Source: Stenotrophomonas koreensis (lineage in GTDB: Bacteria > Pseudomonadota > Gammaproteobacteria > Xanthomonadales > Xanthomonadaceae). From it: a stretch of 64,000 nt of DNA. The stretch covers positions 372,001-436,000 of the forward strand of contig NZ_LDJH01000006.1 in NCBI RefSeq assembly GCF_001431525.1, given 5' to 3'. The notes beneath the pieces are model-generated. The model ran no database searches, was not told the DNA's origin, and saw nothing but the letters and a program-made list of their open reading frames with translations. The position numbers and the translations under genes are program-made. Shown here one piece after another: positions 38,100 through 47,364 of this stretch (its first letter is position 1; every line of letters begins with the position of its first letter).

Positions 38100-39409
38100 T
38101 GTCTGCTCCGCTGCGTTTTGTCTCCACCCGTGGCCAGGCGCCGGCGGTCGGCCTGTCTGCGGCGATTGCCGCCGGGCTGGCGCCCGATGGTGGCCTGTAT
38201 GTGCCGCAGACCCTGCCGGAGATGCCGTCGCTGCAGGCTGGGCGTGAGCTGGCCCAGACCGCGCAGGCCCTGCTGGCGCCGTGGTTTGCCGGCGATCCGC
38301 TGGCCGCTGCGCTGCCGGCGATCTGCGATGCGGCCTTCGATTTCCCGGCGCCACTGCAAGCGCTGGCTACCCCGCACGACTGGCTGCTGGAACTGTTCCA
38401 TGGCCCGACGGCGGCCTTCAAGGATTTCGGTGCGCGTTTCCTGGCCCAGTGCCTGGCCCGGTTGCCGCGTCCGGACGACCGGCCGCTGACGATCGTGGTG
38501 GCTACTTCCGGTGATACCGGTGCGGCCGTGGCTGCGGCCTTCCACGGCCTGCCCGGGCTGCGCGTGGTGGTGCTGTATCCCGATGGCCGGGTCTCGCCGC
38601 GCCAGGCGCACCAGCTCGGCTGCCTGGGGGGCAACATCCAGGCCTTCAAGGTCGCCGGCAGTTTCGATGACTGCCAGGCCATGGCCAAGCAGGCGCTGGC
38701 CGATACCGCGCTGCAGGCGCAGTGTCCGCTCAGCTCGGCCAATTCGATCAGCCTGGGGCGGTTGCTGCCGCAGATGGCTTATTACGCCCATGCCGCGCTG
38801 AGCCATCATGCCGCGACCGGCAGGCCGCTGAACCTGGTGGTGCCCACCGGCAACCTCGGCAACGCGATGGCCGCGGTGCTGGCCCGCGGCCTCGGCGTGC
38901 CGCTGGCGCAGATCGTGCTGGCCACCAATGCCAACCACGTGCTGCCGGACTTCTTTGCCGGCGGCGACTATCACCCGGGTCCCGGTGTGGCCACCCTGGC
39001 CAATGCAATGGATGTCGGCGCGCCGAGCAACTTCGAGCGCCTGCAGTGGTTCTACCATGGCGATGCGGCGGCGCTGCGCGCCGGCTTTGTGGCCCGCAGT
39101 GTCGATGATGCGCAGATCCGCGCCCTGATCAGCCAGCGCCACCAGCAGTACGGCGAGGTGGTCTGCCCGCATACCGCCTGCGGCCTGGCGGTGCTGCAGC
39201 AGCTGCGCAGCGAGGGTGTCGCTGCGCCCGGGCAGGACTGGGCGGTGGCGGCCACCGCCCATCCGGCCAAGTTCGAGGGGGTGGTCGAGCCGTTGATCGG
39301 GCAGGCGCTGGCGGTACCGCCGGCACTGGCGGCGTTGCTGCAACGCCCGGCCCATGCCGAGCCGCTGGCGGCCAGTTATCCGGCCTTGCGCGCTCGCCTG
39401 CTGGCCTGA
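38099..39409 (+). CDS. thrC: threonine synthase
   Basis: A 436-residue PLP enzyme converting O-phosphohomoserine to threonine. The PLP lysine is in FHGPTAAFKDFGARFL near residue 110, and the phosphate-binding loop in VVATSGDTGAAVAAAF. Family segments NSISLGRLLPQMAYY and PTGNLGNAMAAVLARGLG follow. ATG overlaps the thrB stop (TGATG); an in-frame upstream ATG at 38072 lies inside thrB and is not needed. It closes the thrABC operon. Confidence 0.96.
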   Translation: MSAPLRFVSTRGQAPAVGLSAAIAAGLAPDGGLYVPQTLPEMPSLQAGRELAQTAQALLAPWFAGDPLAAALPAICDAAFDFPAPLQALATPHDWLLELFHGPTAAFKDFGARFLAQCLARLPRPDDRPLTIVVATSGDTGAAVAAAFHGLPGLRVVVLYPDGRVSPRQAHQLGCLGGNIQAFKVAGSFDDCQAMAKQALADTALQAQCPLSSANSISLGRLLPQMAYYAHAALSHHAATGRPLNLVVPTGNLGNAMAAVLARGLGVPLAQIVLATNANHVLPDFFAGGDYHPGPGVATLANAMDVGAPSNFERLQWFYHGDAAALRAGFVARSVDDAQIRALISQRHQQYGEVVCPHTACGLAVLQQLRSEGVAAPGQDWAVAATAHPAKFEGVVEPLIGQALAVPPALAALLQRPAHAEPLAASYPALRARLLA

Positions 39410-39417
39410 GCGCCCAG

Positions 39418-39464
39418 TTGTCCACAGGGGTTGTGGAAATCTTGCCGGTTAACCTTGTGGACAA
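39418..39464. other. inverted DnaA-box-like pair and hairpin between thrC and the FNR gene
   Basis: TTGTCCACA (39418-39426) and its exact inverse TGTGGACAA (39456-39464) are DnaA-box variants differing from TTATCCACA at one base. TCCACA-GGGGT-TGTGGA (39421-39437) also forms a 6-bp hairpin that could end thrABC transcripts. Both neighbouring genes point into this interval. Confidence 0.5.
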
Positions 39465-39566
39465 CTTGCTGCAGGCCTTGTTCTGCCAGCATCCGGGGTG
39501 GGTTGGTGAAAATCTGACCATGCCCTCGGGGGCTTGCCTGCCGGCAGAAAGTATGGGCCGGATGAG

Positions 39567-40331
39567 TCAGTCCAGGCCGTCACTGGCCAGGCTTTCCAGG
39601 CCATCACGATCGAGGATTTCCACCACGCTCAGGTGGGGCAGGGCGATCAGCCCGGACTGCCGCAGCTTGGTGAAGGTGCGGCTGACCGTTTCCATGGTCA
39701 GGCCCAGGTGGTCGGCGATGTCGCCGCGCCCCATCGGCAGCGCAACGCGGTTGCCGTTGTGCTGGTGACGGGCCTGGCGATCAGCCAGGCGCAGGATGAA
39801 ATCGGCCAGTTTTTCCGGCGGCTGCATCCGCCCCAGCGCCAGGGCGCTGTCCTGTGCCGCGTCCAGCTCCTGGCAGGCACGCTGCAGCAGCTTGCGCTCC
39901 AGGTGGGCATAGCGCAGGCGCAGTTCGCGCATCTGTGCCACCCCGACCCGGCAGACCCGGCTGTCGGCGATGGCCTCGATGTCATAACGGTAGGTATCGC
40001 TGCCGCTGAGCCCGACATAGTCGCCCGGCAGCACGAAGCCGGTGACCAGCCGTCGGCCATCGGCCAGCGTGCGCACCAGGCGCAGCGCGCCGGCGGTCAA
40101 GGTATAGACATGCAGGCGGTCTTCACCGGCACGGGCCAGGGTGGCGCCGTTGTCTACCGCGAAGGAGGTGGTGACCTGTTCCAGTGCCTGCACCTCCTCG
40201 GCCGACAGCGCCGAACACACAGCCAGATGGCGCACGGAGCAATGGATGCAGTCGCGCGCCGGAGCGCACTCGTCAAGGGATGCATCGGTGCTGGTTGGGG
40301 CAGCATCTGGTGGGGAGTAAGGCCAGGACAT
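39567..40331 (-). CDS. fnr: FNR-type oxygen-sensing transcription regulator
   Basis: A 254-residue CRP/FNR-family protein. The N-terminal cysteines Cys22, Cys28, Cys31 and Cys39, plus Cys127 in the sensor domain, give the set needed for a [4Fe-4S] cluster. The cyclic-nucleotide-like fold covers about 45-165, with the long dimer helix after that. The recognition helix GDIADHLGLTMETVSRTFTKL has the E-xx-SR pattern that reads TTGAT-N4-ATCAA in FNR. It should switch genes for low-oxygen respiration. It is divergent from hisS, with a shared 104-bp intergenic. Confidence 0.85.
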   Translation of the reverse strand: MSWPYSPPDAAPTSTDASLDECAPARDCIHCSVRHLAVCSALSAEEVQALEQVTTSFAVDNGATLARAGEDRLHVYTLTAGALRLVRTLADGRRLVTGFVLPGDYVGLSGSDTYRYDIEAIADSRVCRVGVAQMRELRLRYAHLERKLLQRACQELDAAQDSALALGRMQPPEKLADFILRLADRQARHQHNGNRVALPMGRGDIADHLGLTMETVSRTFTKLRQSGLIALPHLSVVEILDRDGLESLASDGLD

Positions 40332-40435
40332 GGTGCACGCAGCGGGGCAGGTGCCCGCATTCTACTGCATGCCCCGAGCGGCCTGCGTATTAGAATAGGC
40401 CTTCGACCAACCGCATAGTTTGATGGAGTTCTACC

Positions 40436-41836
40436 GTGATCAAGCCCCGCACGCCTGCCGGCGTCATGGAACTGCTGCCGCGCGAGCAGATTGCGTTTCA
40501 GCGCATGCTGGACGTGATCCGCCGCAATTACGAGCGTTTCGGGTTCTTGCCGGTGGAAACCCCGGTATTCGAGCTGTCCGATGTCTTGCTGACCAAGAGC
40601 GGCGGCGAGACCGAGCGCCAGGTGTACTTCGTGCAGTCCACCGGTGCGCTGGCCAACGCCGCCGAAGCCGGTGACAAGAGCCTGCCGGAAATGGCCATGC
40701 GCTTTGACCTGACCGTGCCGCTGGCCCGATACGTGGCCGAGCACGAACACGAGCTGAGCTTCCCGTTCCGCCGCTACCAGATGCAGCGCGTCTACCGTGG
40801 CGAGCGTGCCCAGCGCGGCCGCTTCCGCGAGTTCTACCAGTGCGATATCGATGTCATCGGCAAGGACAGCCTGTCCATCCGCTATGACGCCGAAGTGCTG
40901 GCGGTAATCAATGCAGTGTTCTCCGAGCTGCGCATCGGTGAGTTTGCGGTGCAGTTGAACAACCGCAAGCTGCTGCGCGGTTTCTTCGAGTCCCAGGGCG
41001 TGGCCGACGGCGCGCTGCAGCTGGCGGTATTGCGCGAGGTCGACAAGATCGACAAGCGCGGCCCGGACTACGTGCGCGAGACCCTGATGGGTGAGGGCTT
41101 CAACCTGCCGGCCGAACGCGTGGCAAAGATCCTGGAGTTCATCGGCGTGCGCTCCAATGGTCATGCCGATGCGCTGGCGCAGCTCGATGCCCTGCTGGCT
41201 GACCCGGAAGCCACCGAGATGCTGCGTACCGGCGTGGCCGAGCTGCGCGAGGTGATCGAACTGGTGCATGGCCTGGGCGTGCCCGAGAGCGCCTACCGGC
41301 TGAACTTCTCCATCGCCCGCGGCCTGGACTACTACACCGGCACGGTCTACGAGACCCAGCTCACCGCGCACCCGGAGATCGGTTCGATCTGCTCCGGCGG
41401 CCGCTACGAGGACCTGGCCAGCCACTACACCAAGAGCAAGCTGCCGGGCGTGGGCATCTCCATCGGCCTGACCCGGCTGTTCTGGCAGCTGCGCGAGGCC
41501 GGGCTGATTGCCGGCATTGCCGAATCCAGCGTGCAGGCGATGGTCGCGCTGATGGATGAAGGTGCGATGGCGCAGTCGCTGGACATTGCCCGCCGCCTGC
41601 GTGCCGGCGGCATCAACACCGAGGTGCAGCTGGAGCCGAAGAAGATCGGCAAGCAGTTCCAGTACGCCGCCAAGGCCGGCATCCGCTTCGTCGTACTCGC
41701 CGGTGAGGATGAAATCGCCCGCGGCGTGGTGGCGGTCAAGGACCTGGTGCGCGAGCAGCAGTTCGAAGTCGCCCGCGAAGAGCTGGCCAGCACCCTGCAG
41801 GTGGAGCTGGAACAGGCCCGCGCGATGGCGCGTTGA
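40436..41836 (+). CDS. hisS: histidyl-tRNA synthetase
   Basis: A 466-residue class II synthetase charging tRNA-His. Motif 2 is [19 protein letters not shown], the histidine-A motif is [13 protein letters not shown], and [12 protein letters not shown] is motif 3. The anticodon-binding domain begins about residue 365 ([11 protein letters not shown]). The start is GTG at 40436 with GGAG 10 nt upstream, and a -10-like TAGAAT is at 40391-40396. In E. coli and Pseudomonas hisS lies between rodZ and yfgM; here those two are adjacent and hisS is 30 kb away. Confidence 0.95.
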   Translation: MIKPRTPAGVMELLPREQIAFQRMLDVIRRNYERFGFLPVETPVFELSDVLLTKSGGETERQVYFVQSTGALANAAEAGDKSLPEMAMRFDLTVPLARYVAEHEHELSFPFRRYQMQRVYRGERAQRGRFREFYQCDIDVIGKDSLSIRYDAEVLAVINAVFSELRIGEFAVQLNNRKLLRGFFESQGVADGALQLAVLREVDKIDKRGPDYVRETLMGEGFNLPAERVAKILEFIGVRSNGHADALAQLDALLADPEATEMLRTGVAELREVIELVHGLGVPESAYRLNFSIARGLDYYTGTVYETQLTAHPEIGSICSGGRYEDLASHYTKSKLPGVGISIGLTRLFWQLREAGLIAGIAESSVQAMVALMDEGAMAQSLDIARRLRAGGINTEVQLEPKKIGKQFQYAAKAGIRFVVLAGEDEIARGVVAVKDLVREQQFEVAREELASTLQVELEQARAMAR

Positions 41837-41882
41837 CGGGCCATCCGCCATCGGGCCTGGATCCGGTAGCTGAACACCCTGT

Positions 41883-41909
41883 AAAAGCCCCCGCTGTGCG
41901 GGGGCTTTT
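41883..41909 (+). terminator. rho-independent terminator of hisS
   Basis: Perfect 12-bp stem AAAAGCCCCCGC / GCGGGGGCTTTT with a TGT loop, ending in TTTTG. It is flanked by A and T runs, so it can work in both directions, also stopping the minus-strand effector transcript. Confidence 0.93.
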
Positions 41910-42125
41910 GCTTTGCTCAATGGGGAAGTGCATCCCGGACTCTAAACGGCGCCGTTATTGAAGTTGGTAAGGTTTTTGGCCGCAGCACGCATGCCTCCAG
42001 CCGCATGTAGCACAGGGTGATGTGCAGGAAATCAAGGATTGCTGACCGTTGGCAGCAGCCACATGCCCGCTTGCAGCCCGTGCGGTGGCTGATGCAGAAG
42101 GCGGGCAGCATCATCTACGCCTGCC

Positions 42126-43511
42126 TTACAGTCCGCGTGCGCGGCTGAGCTCTTGATCCTGCTGCTGATGCGGGCTTTGCTGGGGCTGTGCGTCGAGCTG
42201 TTCGGCTTGGCGGCTGCTGGCTTCCAGCGGCTGCGAGACCGCATGATTGCATTCGACAGCCGCACGACGTGCGGCCGGATCATTGCACTGTCCCTGGACG
42301 GCGAACACGCCGGTGCCATTCAGGCGCGCCACTACCGAGTCGATCCTGTCCATGCCGGCGGCCTTGCTCGCCAGCACCAGTTGTCCGGCCGTGCGCTCGA
42401 CCTGATGGTTGTCGGCAAACAGTGGCTGCAATCCTGCGTGTGCGCGTTGTTTTTCCATATCCTGCAGCTTTTCCATGGCCTGCTGGAAGCGGGCGTTGTC
42501 CGGGCTGGATGCATCGCGCATGTCCGGTTCTGCCGCGTGCTGCGGCTTGGCCTCGGTAGCGGCGTCCAAGGCGGCAAGGGTCTTGCTGCCGGCTTTGCCG
42601 TCGTCCTTCAGTCCAGTGGCGCGCTGGAAGGCCTGCACTGCTGCGAAGGTGTCATCGCCGAAGTAGCCGGTACTGGCCAACGGCTTGCCGTCCTGGCCTC
42701 GATAGCCAAGGCCAGCCAGTTTTTCCTGCATGGCCCTGACCTCACCGCCGCGCTCGGTCCTGGTCAGCATCCCGTCGGCCATGGCGCTGCGCGTGGATGG
42801 ATTCCGGGAGGCAGTGTCCTGGCTCAGGGTAAGGCGGTCATTGAGCATGTCGCCCAGATACTTCCGGAATTGATCCGGCTCCAGCTCGATATGTGTATGC
42901 ACCGCGCCAGTGCCTGCGTTGGATTGCCTGATCAGCGGGGCACCGTATTCGACATAATCGCCGGTCTTGTACGGCGAACTGCCGCGCTCGCCATGCAATA
43001 CCTGGCCCAACAACTCGCGCTCCGGGTGGCCGGCTGGCTGGCTCCAGATGCCGACGGAATTCCACTTGTCTCGTCTGATCTCGACGTGGCCAGCCACCGG
43101 GGTAGGGATCATGATTGTGCGCCGACCCTCTCGGTCTGTGAGAATAAGATCTTTGTGTACCAGTGGAGTGCCGTTGCGGTCGCCATTGGTTCGGACGGCT
43201 TCAAGTTCCCCTTCCACCATCTGTGAAGGGCGATCGGTCTGGCTCGCATCGTTTTTGCTGACTGCCTCACGGTTGGTTTTGGGGTGATGGATCTGGAGGT
43301 CACGGTAGGCGTCTTCGCCCGAGGTGCCATGGGCAATGGTGCGGTTGAGCTTGTTGTCGGCACTGCCAAACGGTTCGATAACACGGATACGCCCGCCGCT
43401 TGCGGCAGTCGGATTCAGTGAGGCGTTGGGTTGCAGTGTGACCGATGGTGTTTGCTCCTGCTGGCTGGGAGAGCCGGCCTCGGTACTTTTTTGTAGATCG
43501 TTGCGCTCCAT
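42126..43511 (-). CDS. XVIPCD type IV secretion antibacterial effector with M23-like and peptidoglycan-binding domains
   Basis: A 461-residue protein with no signal peptide. Residues about 133-212 resemble the M23 peptidase fold (IPTPVAGHVEI, KTGDYVEYGAPLIRQSNAGTG, then VHTHIEL with a zinc-type HxH at 205/207); His173 could be a further ligand, but the first His/Asp motif is not clear. Residues 255-315 are a PG_binding_1 domain (VRAMQEKLAGLGY, DDTFAAVQAFQ). Residues about 340-461 are an XVIPCD: TAGQLVLASKAAGMDRID, VFAVQG, then a Gln-rich tail, the signal for the Xanthomonadaceae killing type IV system. It should cut or bind peptidoglycan of neighbouring cells. ATG at 43511 is preceded by AAAGGAG. 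The probable immunity gene lies 28 bp upstream. Confidence 0.83.
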   Translation of the reverse strand: MERNDLQKSTEAGSPSQQEQTPSVTLQPNASLNPTAASGGRIRVIEPFGSADNKLNRTIAHGTSGEDAYRDLQIHHPKTNREAVSKNDASQTDRPSQMVEGELEAVRTNGDRNGTPLVHKDLILTDREGRRTIMIPTPVAGHVEIRRDKWNSVGIWSQPAGHPERELLGQVLHGERGSSPYKTGDYVEYGAPLIRQSNAGTGAVHTHIELEPDQFRKYLGDMLNDRLTLSQDTASRNPSTRSAMADGMLTRTERGGEVRAMQEKLAGLGYRGQDGKPLASTGYFGDDTFAAVQAFQRATGLKDDGKAGSKTLAALDAATEAKPQHAAEPDMRDASSPDNARFQQAMEKLQDMEKQRAHAGLQPLFADNHQVERTAGQLVLASKAAGMDRIDSVVARLNGTGVFAVQGQCNDPAARRAAVECNHAVSQPLEASSRQAEQLDAQPQQSPHQQQDQELSRARGL

Positions 43512-43539
43512 TTTCAGCACTCCTTTGCTGCTATGGGAA

Positions 43540-44133
43540 TTACTTGTTGATCAGTTTCTCCAGAACATCGGCGCGGTTGGCGTAGCGGTTGATCCGGCAG
43601 GACTGGGCATCCAGCAGTTGATCTTGCCCTTGGGAGGCAGGGTCAATGCGGCAGTGGCTATCGGTATCGCGCATGTAGGCAGCTTGTTCATCGGCCAGTT
43701 TGTCCTTGAATTCGCTGTCCGGGCCGTCAGCAATGGTTTCCCAAGCATTGCGCAAGCGTGCTTGTTGCCAATGGAATTCCTCATCCATGCAGGCTTGAAT
43801 CGCGGTTGTCAACCCGCCGCTGGCGGCCGTGCAGGCTTTGTACTGCGCCCGCAGGTTGGCCCGGTTGTAGGAATCATCCGGGCGGCACGGGGTGCCGTCG
43901 CAATCCAATAGGGGGGTGTTGGCGCTGTTCGTCGCAGAGGGGGCGCATGGAGTTGCAGTGGTTTCCATCCGATGTGATGGGTTGTATGCCGGGGCATGTG
44001 CCTGCACTGCTGCAGGTGGGTCGGCTCGGGAGGGTTGGCAGGCTGCCAGCAGGATGCACAGGGCAAACACCGGCCAGGGGTGGCAACGGCCGGTGACGGC
44101 AATGGAAATTGGGGTGGTGTTGAATCGTTGCAT
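43540..44133 (-). CDS. LprI-type lipoprotein, probable immunity protein of the XVIPCD effector
   Basis: A 197-residue lipoprotein; FALCILLAAC is the lipobox with Cys32. After a Pro/Ala-rich linker, residues about 105-195 form a DUF1311/LprI (lysozyme-inhibitor-like) domain with paired cysteines: YKACTAASGG, IQACMDEEFHWQQARL, DSHCRIDPASQGQ, DAQSCRINRYANRAD. X-Tfi immunity proteins are commonly periplasmic lipoproteins placed directly before their effector, as here. AGGAGA lies upstream of the ATG at 44133; the longer open frame upstream is not supported. It should protect the producer in its own periplasm. The pairing is inferred from position and family. Confidence 0.78.
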   Translation of the reverse strand: MQRFNTTPISIAVTGRCHPWPVFALCILLAACQPSRADPPAAVQAHAPAYNPSHRMETTATPCAPSATNSANTPLLDCDGTPCRPDDSYNRANLRAQYKACTAASGGLTTAIQACMDEEFHWQQARLRNAWETIADGPDSEFKDKLADEQAAYMRDTDSHCRIDPASQGQDQLLDAQSCRINRYANRADVLEKLINK

Positions 44134-44767
44134 CGTGGCTCTCCTGGAGAACGGGTCAGGTACAAGCATTGCAATGCAGGGCTGCCGTGGTGGTGAGACA
44201 GCAGACATGGTTGATGGTAGCGATCCTGCCCATCTGTACCAGCGGCATATCGGCACGATAGGTGCGGCGATGGGTAAGTAAAGACTGCGTTGCTGTGTCG
44301 GGCGTGTCTGTGTCCGTGGCCACAGTTGCCAGCCATGACGTGACCCGGCGTGATCAGGGGCGGGAATGTCTGCTGCGCTCAGTTGCGTTGTTGAGCCCTG
44401 TCTGGGAAATGGCATGGTCATGGTGGTGGGTGGCATTTGCAGGCAGGACCCACGCGGGAAAGGTGTGGACGAATGTCCGAGGGATTTTCTGGGTTTGCAG
44501 GGTGGTGCCCGTCGCCAATTCCGGGCCGGGTGCGCCGCTTCTGTGCACAGCTTTGCCGGGCTGTGACGACGTATGCGTCCGTACAGGCAGGAAGCGTGGC
44601 TGGCTCGGGCGTACCGATCAATCGTGCGCGGTCTGCCTGCCGGGCTGGGGTAAGGGCAGGGGCGGCCATCGCCTGCTGGGCGTCAACGCTGATGTTCGGT
44701 AGGGAATGGGGCCTGCATGAGTAGCCGCTGGCGAAGAGTTGGGTCAACCGGATTGTCGGCTTCGGCA
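44134..44767. other. intergenic region, no gene seen
   Basis: About 630 bases between the divergent immunity gene and the his regulator. Frames of 116-146 codons exist on both strands but are Cys/Trp/Pro-rich, overlap each other and lack ribosome sites. The minus-strand effector-operon promoter should lie near 44150-44290; I could not fix it. Confidence 0.5.
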
Positions 44768-44815
44768 TTGACCTTGCCGGGCATTTGGACTAATGTAACA
44801 GCACGCTATTACATT
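44768..44815 (+). promoter_or_regulatory. promoter and operator of the TrpR-like regulator/his operon
   Basis: A -35 TTGACC (44768-44773), 17-bp spacer and -10 TAATGT (44791-44796). An exact inverted repeat AATGTAA-N10-TTACATT (44792-44815) starts in the -10 and covers the predicted transcription start. A repressor bound there would shut off the whole his operon. Confidence 0.75.
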
Positions 44816-44822
44816 GATACGC

Positions 44823-45134
44823 ATGAAACCCCGTCCGCTGACCACCGCCGCCCGCCTCTCCGACCAGGATCTGCTGCCCCTGGCGCAGGCGCTGGCCACG
44901 CTGAAAACGCCCGAAGAGCTGACCGCCTTCCTGCGCGACCTGTGTACGCCGGCCGAGCTGGAGGCGATGGTCGACCGCTGGCGGGTGGTGCCGTTGCTGC
45001 GCGACGGGGTGCCGTATCGTGAAATCCATGAGCGCACCGGGGTGAGCGTGACCACCACCGGACGCGTCGCGCGCACCCTGGAGCAGGGTCATGGCGGCTA
45101 TGCCGTCGCCATCGACCGCCTCGCCCCGCGCTGA
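44823..45134 (+). CDS. TrpR-family (YerC/YecD-like) repressor of the his operon
   Basis: A 103-residue all-helical TrpR-like protein. The dimer core is [20 protein letters not shown] and the DNA-reading helices are [20 protein letters not shown] and [14 protein letters not shown]. It is the first gene before hisG (26 bp) and sits behind an operator placed over its own -10. TrpR-like 'HisR' regulators of histidine synthesis have been proposed for Xanthomonadales by comparative genomics; histidine as co-repressor here is inferred. I chose the ATG over an in-frame TTG 9 nt upstream that lies in the operator. Confidence 0.85.
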   Translation: MKPRPLTTAARLSDQDLLPLAQALATLKTPEELTAFLRDLCTPAELEAMVDRWRVVPLLRDGVPYREIHERTGVSVTTTGRVARTLEQGHGGYAVAIDRLAPR

Positions 45135-45160
45135 TCCGTTTTCCTTTTCGAGAGTCCCCC

Positions 45161-46072
45161 ATGTCCCCGACCCCCTCAGCGCCGACGCGCGACCGTCTGC
45201 GCATTGCCATCCAGAAAAAGGGCCGCCTGGCCGATCCGGCGCGCGCGCTGCTCACCGCCTGCGGGCTGAGCTGGCGTGAATCGCGCGACAAGCTGTTCTG
45301 CTTCGGTGAATCGCTGCCGGTGGACCTGCTGCTGGTGCGCGATGACGATATCCCCGGGCTGATTGCCGATGGCGTCTGCGACCTGGGCATTGTCGGCTTC
45401 AACGAGCTGGACGAGCAGGCCAAGGCGCGGCGCCAGATCGGCCTGGCCGATGCCTACCAGCCGCTGCGCGCGCTGCCCTTCGGTGAATGCCGGCTGATGC
45501 TCGGCATTCCCGAGGAGTGGGAGTGGAGTGGGGTACAGATGCTGCAGGGCAAGCGTATTGCCACCAGCTACCCGGCCATCCTCACTGCGTGGCTGGCCGA
45601 GCGGGGCATCGCTGCCGAGGTGGTCGAGCTGTCCGGCTCGGTGGAAATCGCGCCCAGGCTGGGCACCGCCGACCTGATCGCCGACCTGGTGTCCTCCGGG
45701 GCCACCCTGCGCGCCAACCAGCTCAAGCCGGTGGAGGTGCTGATGGACTCCACCGCGGTACTGGCCGGGCCGGTGGAGGAGCTGACCGACATCCGCGCCG
45801 GGCTGATCGCCATGCTGCTGCGCCGGCTTGATGGCATCACCGCCACCCGCGAGCAGAAGCTGCTGATGTTTGATGCGGCCGAACAGGCGCTGCCGGCAAT
45901 CAGCGCCCTGCTGCCGGCCGGCAGCGAGCTGATCCGCCTGCCCGGCAACGGCGTCACCCTGCGCTTGCAGGCAATGTGCCAGACCGGACTGAGCTGGCAG
46001 CAACTGGAAGAAATCGAACGCGCCGGGGGATCAAACCTGATGGTGCTGGCCGTGGAGAAATCGTTGGCATGA
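45161..46072 (+). CDS. hisG: ATP phosphoribosyltransferase (long form)
   Basis: A 303-residue HisG performing the first, feedback-controlled step of histidine synthesis (PRPP plus ATP). It starts [20 protein letters not shown]; the PRPP region [16 protein letters not shown] and [20 protein letters not shown] are conserved. The C-terminal regulatory ACT-like domain (about 225-303) makes it the long, HisZ-independent form. It overlaps hisD as ATGA. Confidence 0.96.
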   Translation: MSPTPSAPTRDRLRIAIQKKGRLADPARALLTACGLSWRESRDKLFCFGESLPVDLLLVRDDDIPGLIADGVCDLGIVGFNELDEQAKARRQIGLADAYQPLRALPFGECRLMLGIPEEWEWSGVQMLQGKRIATSYPAILTAWLAERGIAAEVVELSGSVEIAPRLGTADLIADLVSSGATLRANQLKPVEVLMDSTAVLAGPVEELTDIRAGLIAMLLRRLDGITATREQKLLMFDAAEQALPAISALLPAGSELIRLPGNGVTLRLQAMCQTGLSWQQLEEIERAGGSNLMVLAVEKSLA

Positions 46073-47364
46073 ATACCCTGATCTGGAACCAGCTCACTGC
46101 GGCCGAACAGGCCGCCGCCCTGACCCGTCCGGTGCAGACCGTGGCCGAACAGACCCGGCAGACCGTGGCCGCGCTGATTGCCGAGGTGCGCGCTGGCGGC
46201 GATGCGGCCTTGCGCGCAATCACCCAGCGCTTTGACGGGGTGGCGCCGGAATCGTTCGAGGTCAGCGAGGCCGAATTCGAGGCGGCTGAAAACGCCGTAT
46301 CGGCCGAGTTGCGCCAGGCGCTGGTCGAGGCGATTGCGCGCATCCGCATCTTCCACCAGGCCGGCATGGCCCAGCCTTATACGGTGCAGACCGCGCCGGG
46401 CGTGACCTGCGGCAAGGTGATCCGCCCGATCGCGCGGGTGGGCCTGTACGTGCCGGCCGGCAGTGCGCCGCTGCCGTCCACCGCGATGATGCTCGGTGTG
46501 CCGGCGCAGCTGGCCGGCTGTGGCCAGGTGGTGCTGTGCACCCCGCCGCGCAAGGACGGCACCGCCGATCCGGCGGTGCTGGTGGCCGCACGTCTGACCG
46601 GAGTGCAGCGCGTGTTCAAGCTCGGCGGTGCGCAGGCAATCGCGGCAATGGCCTACGGCACCGAACAGGTGCCGGCCTGCGACAAGCTGTTCGGCCCGGG
46701 CAATTCCTTTGTCACCGAGGCCAAGCAGCAGGTGGCCCAGAGCGGTGCGGCCGCAATCGACATGCCCGCAGGGCCCTCGGAGGTGCTGGTGATTGCCGAT
46801 GCCGGCGCCAATGCCGCCTTTGTGGCTGCCGACCTGCTCTCCCAGGCCGAGCACGGCCCCGATTCGCAGGTGCTGCTGCTGTCTGACAGCGATGCGCTGA
46901 TTGCGGCCGTTGCCATTGAAGTGGAGAAGCAGGTGGCCGTGCTTTCCCGCAGCGAGATTGCCCGCAAGGCACTGGCTGCCTCGCGCCTGATCCGGGTCGA
47001 CTCGCTTGACCAGGCCTTTGCCATCTCCAACCGCTACGCGCCCGAGCACCTGATCCTGGCCCTGCGCGAGCCAGAAAGCTGGCTGGAGCAGGTGCAGGCA
47101 GCCGGCTCGGTGTTCCTGGGCGACTACACCCCCGAGGCACTGGGTGATTACTGCTCCGGTACCAACCACGTGCTGCCCACCGCCGGTGCCGCGCGGGCGT
47201 ATTCGGGGGTCAGCGTGGCCAGCTTCCAGAACCAGATCTCGGTGCAGTCGGCCTCGGCCGAAGGCATGGCTGCGATCGGCCCCTGTGCGCTGACCCTGGC
47301 CCGTGCCGAAGGCCTGGGCGCGCACGCCAATGCGGTGGCCCTGCGCCTGGGGGTCAGCCCGTGA
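46069..47364 (+). CDS. hisD: histidinol dehydrogenase
   Basis: A 431-residue zinc enzyme oxidising histidinol to histidine in two NAD steps, the last of the pathway. Signatures are [19 protein letters not shown] and the zinc/catalytic stretch [16 protein letters not shown], then [12 protein letters not shown] with its His, and [14 protein letters not shown]. The ATG at 46069 overlaps the hisG stop; the frame extends upstream inside hisG without support. Confidence 0.96.
   Translation: MNTLIWNQLTAAEQAAALTRPVQTVAEQTRQTVAALIAEVRAGGDAALRAITQRFDGVAPESFEVSEAEFEAAENAVSAELRQALVEAIARIRIFHQAGMAQPYTVQTAPGVTCGKVIRPIARVGLYVPAGSAPLPSTAMMLGVPAQLAGCGQVVLCTPPRKDGTADPAVLVAARLTGVQRVFKLGGAQAIAAMAYGTEQVPACDKLFGPGNSFVTEAKQQVAQSGAAAIDMPAGPSEVLVIADAGANAAFVAADLLSQAEHGPDSQVLLLSDSDALIAAVAIEVEKQVAVLSRSEIARKALAASRLIRVDSLDQAFAISNRYAPEHLILALREPESWLEQVQAAGSVFLGDYTPEALGDYCSGTNHVLPTAGAARAYSGVSVASFQNQISVQSASAEGMAAIGPCALTLARAEGLGAHANAVALRLGVSP

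Noticed and set aside
41910..42125. Search for a small gene between hisS and the effector gene
   Set aside because: Only short unsupported frames; the interval appears to hold nothing but the two converging gene ends.
44262..44702. A 146-codon plus-strand frame as a possible small gene
   Set aside because: Cys/Trp-rich product, no ribosome site, competing frames on the other strand and no family resemblance.
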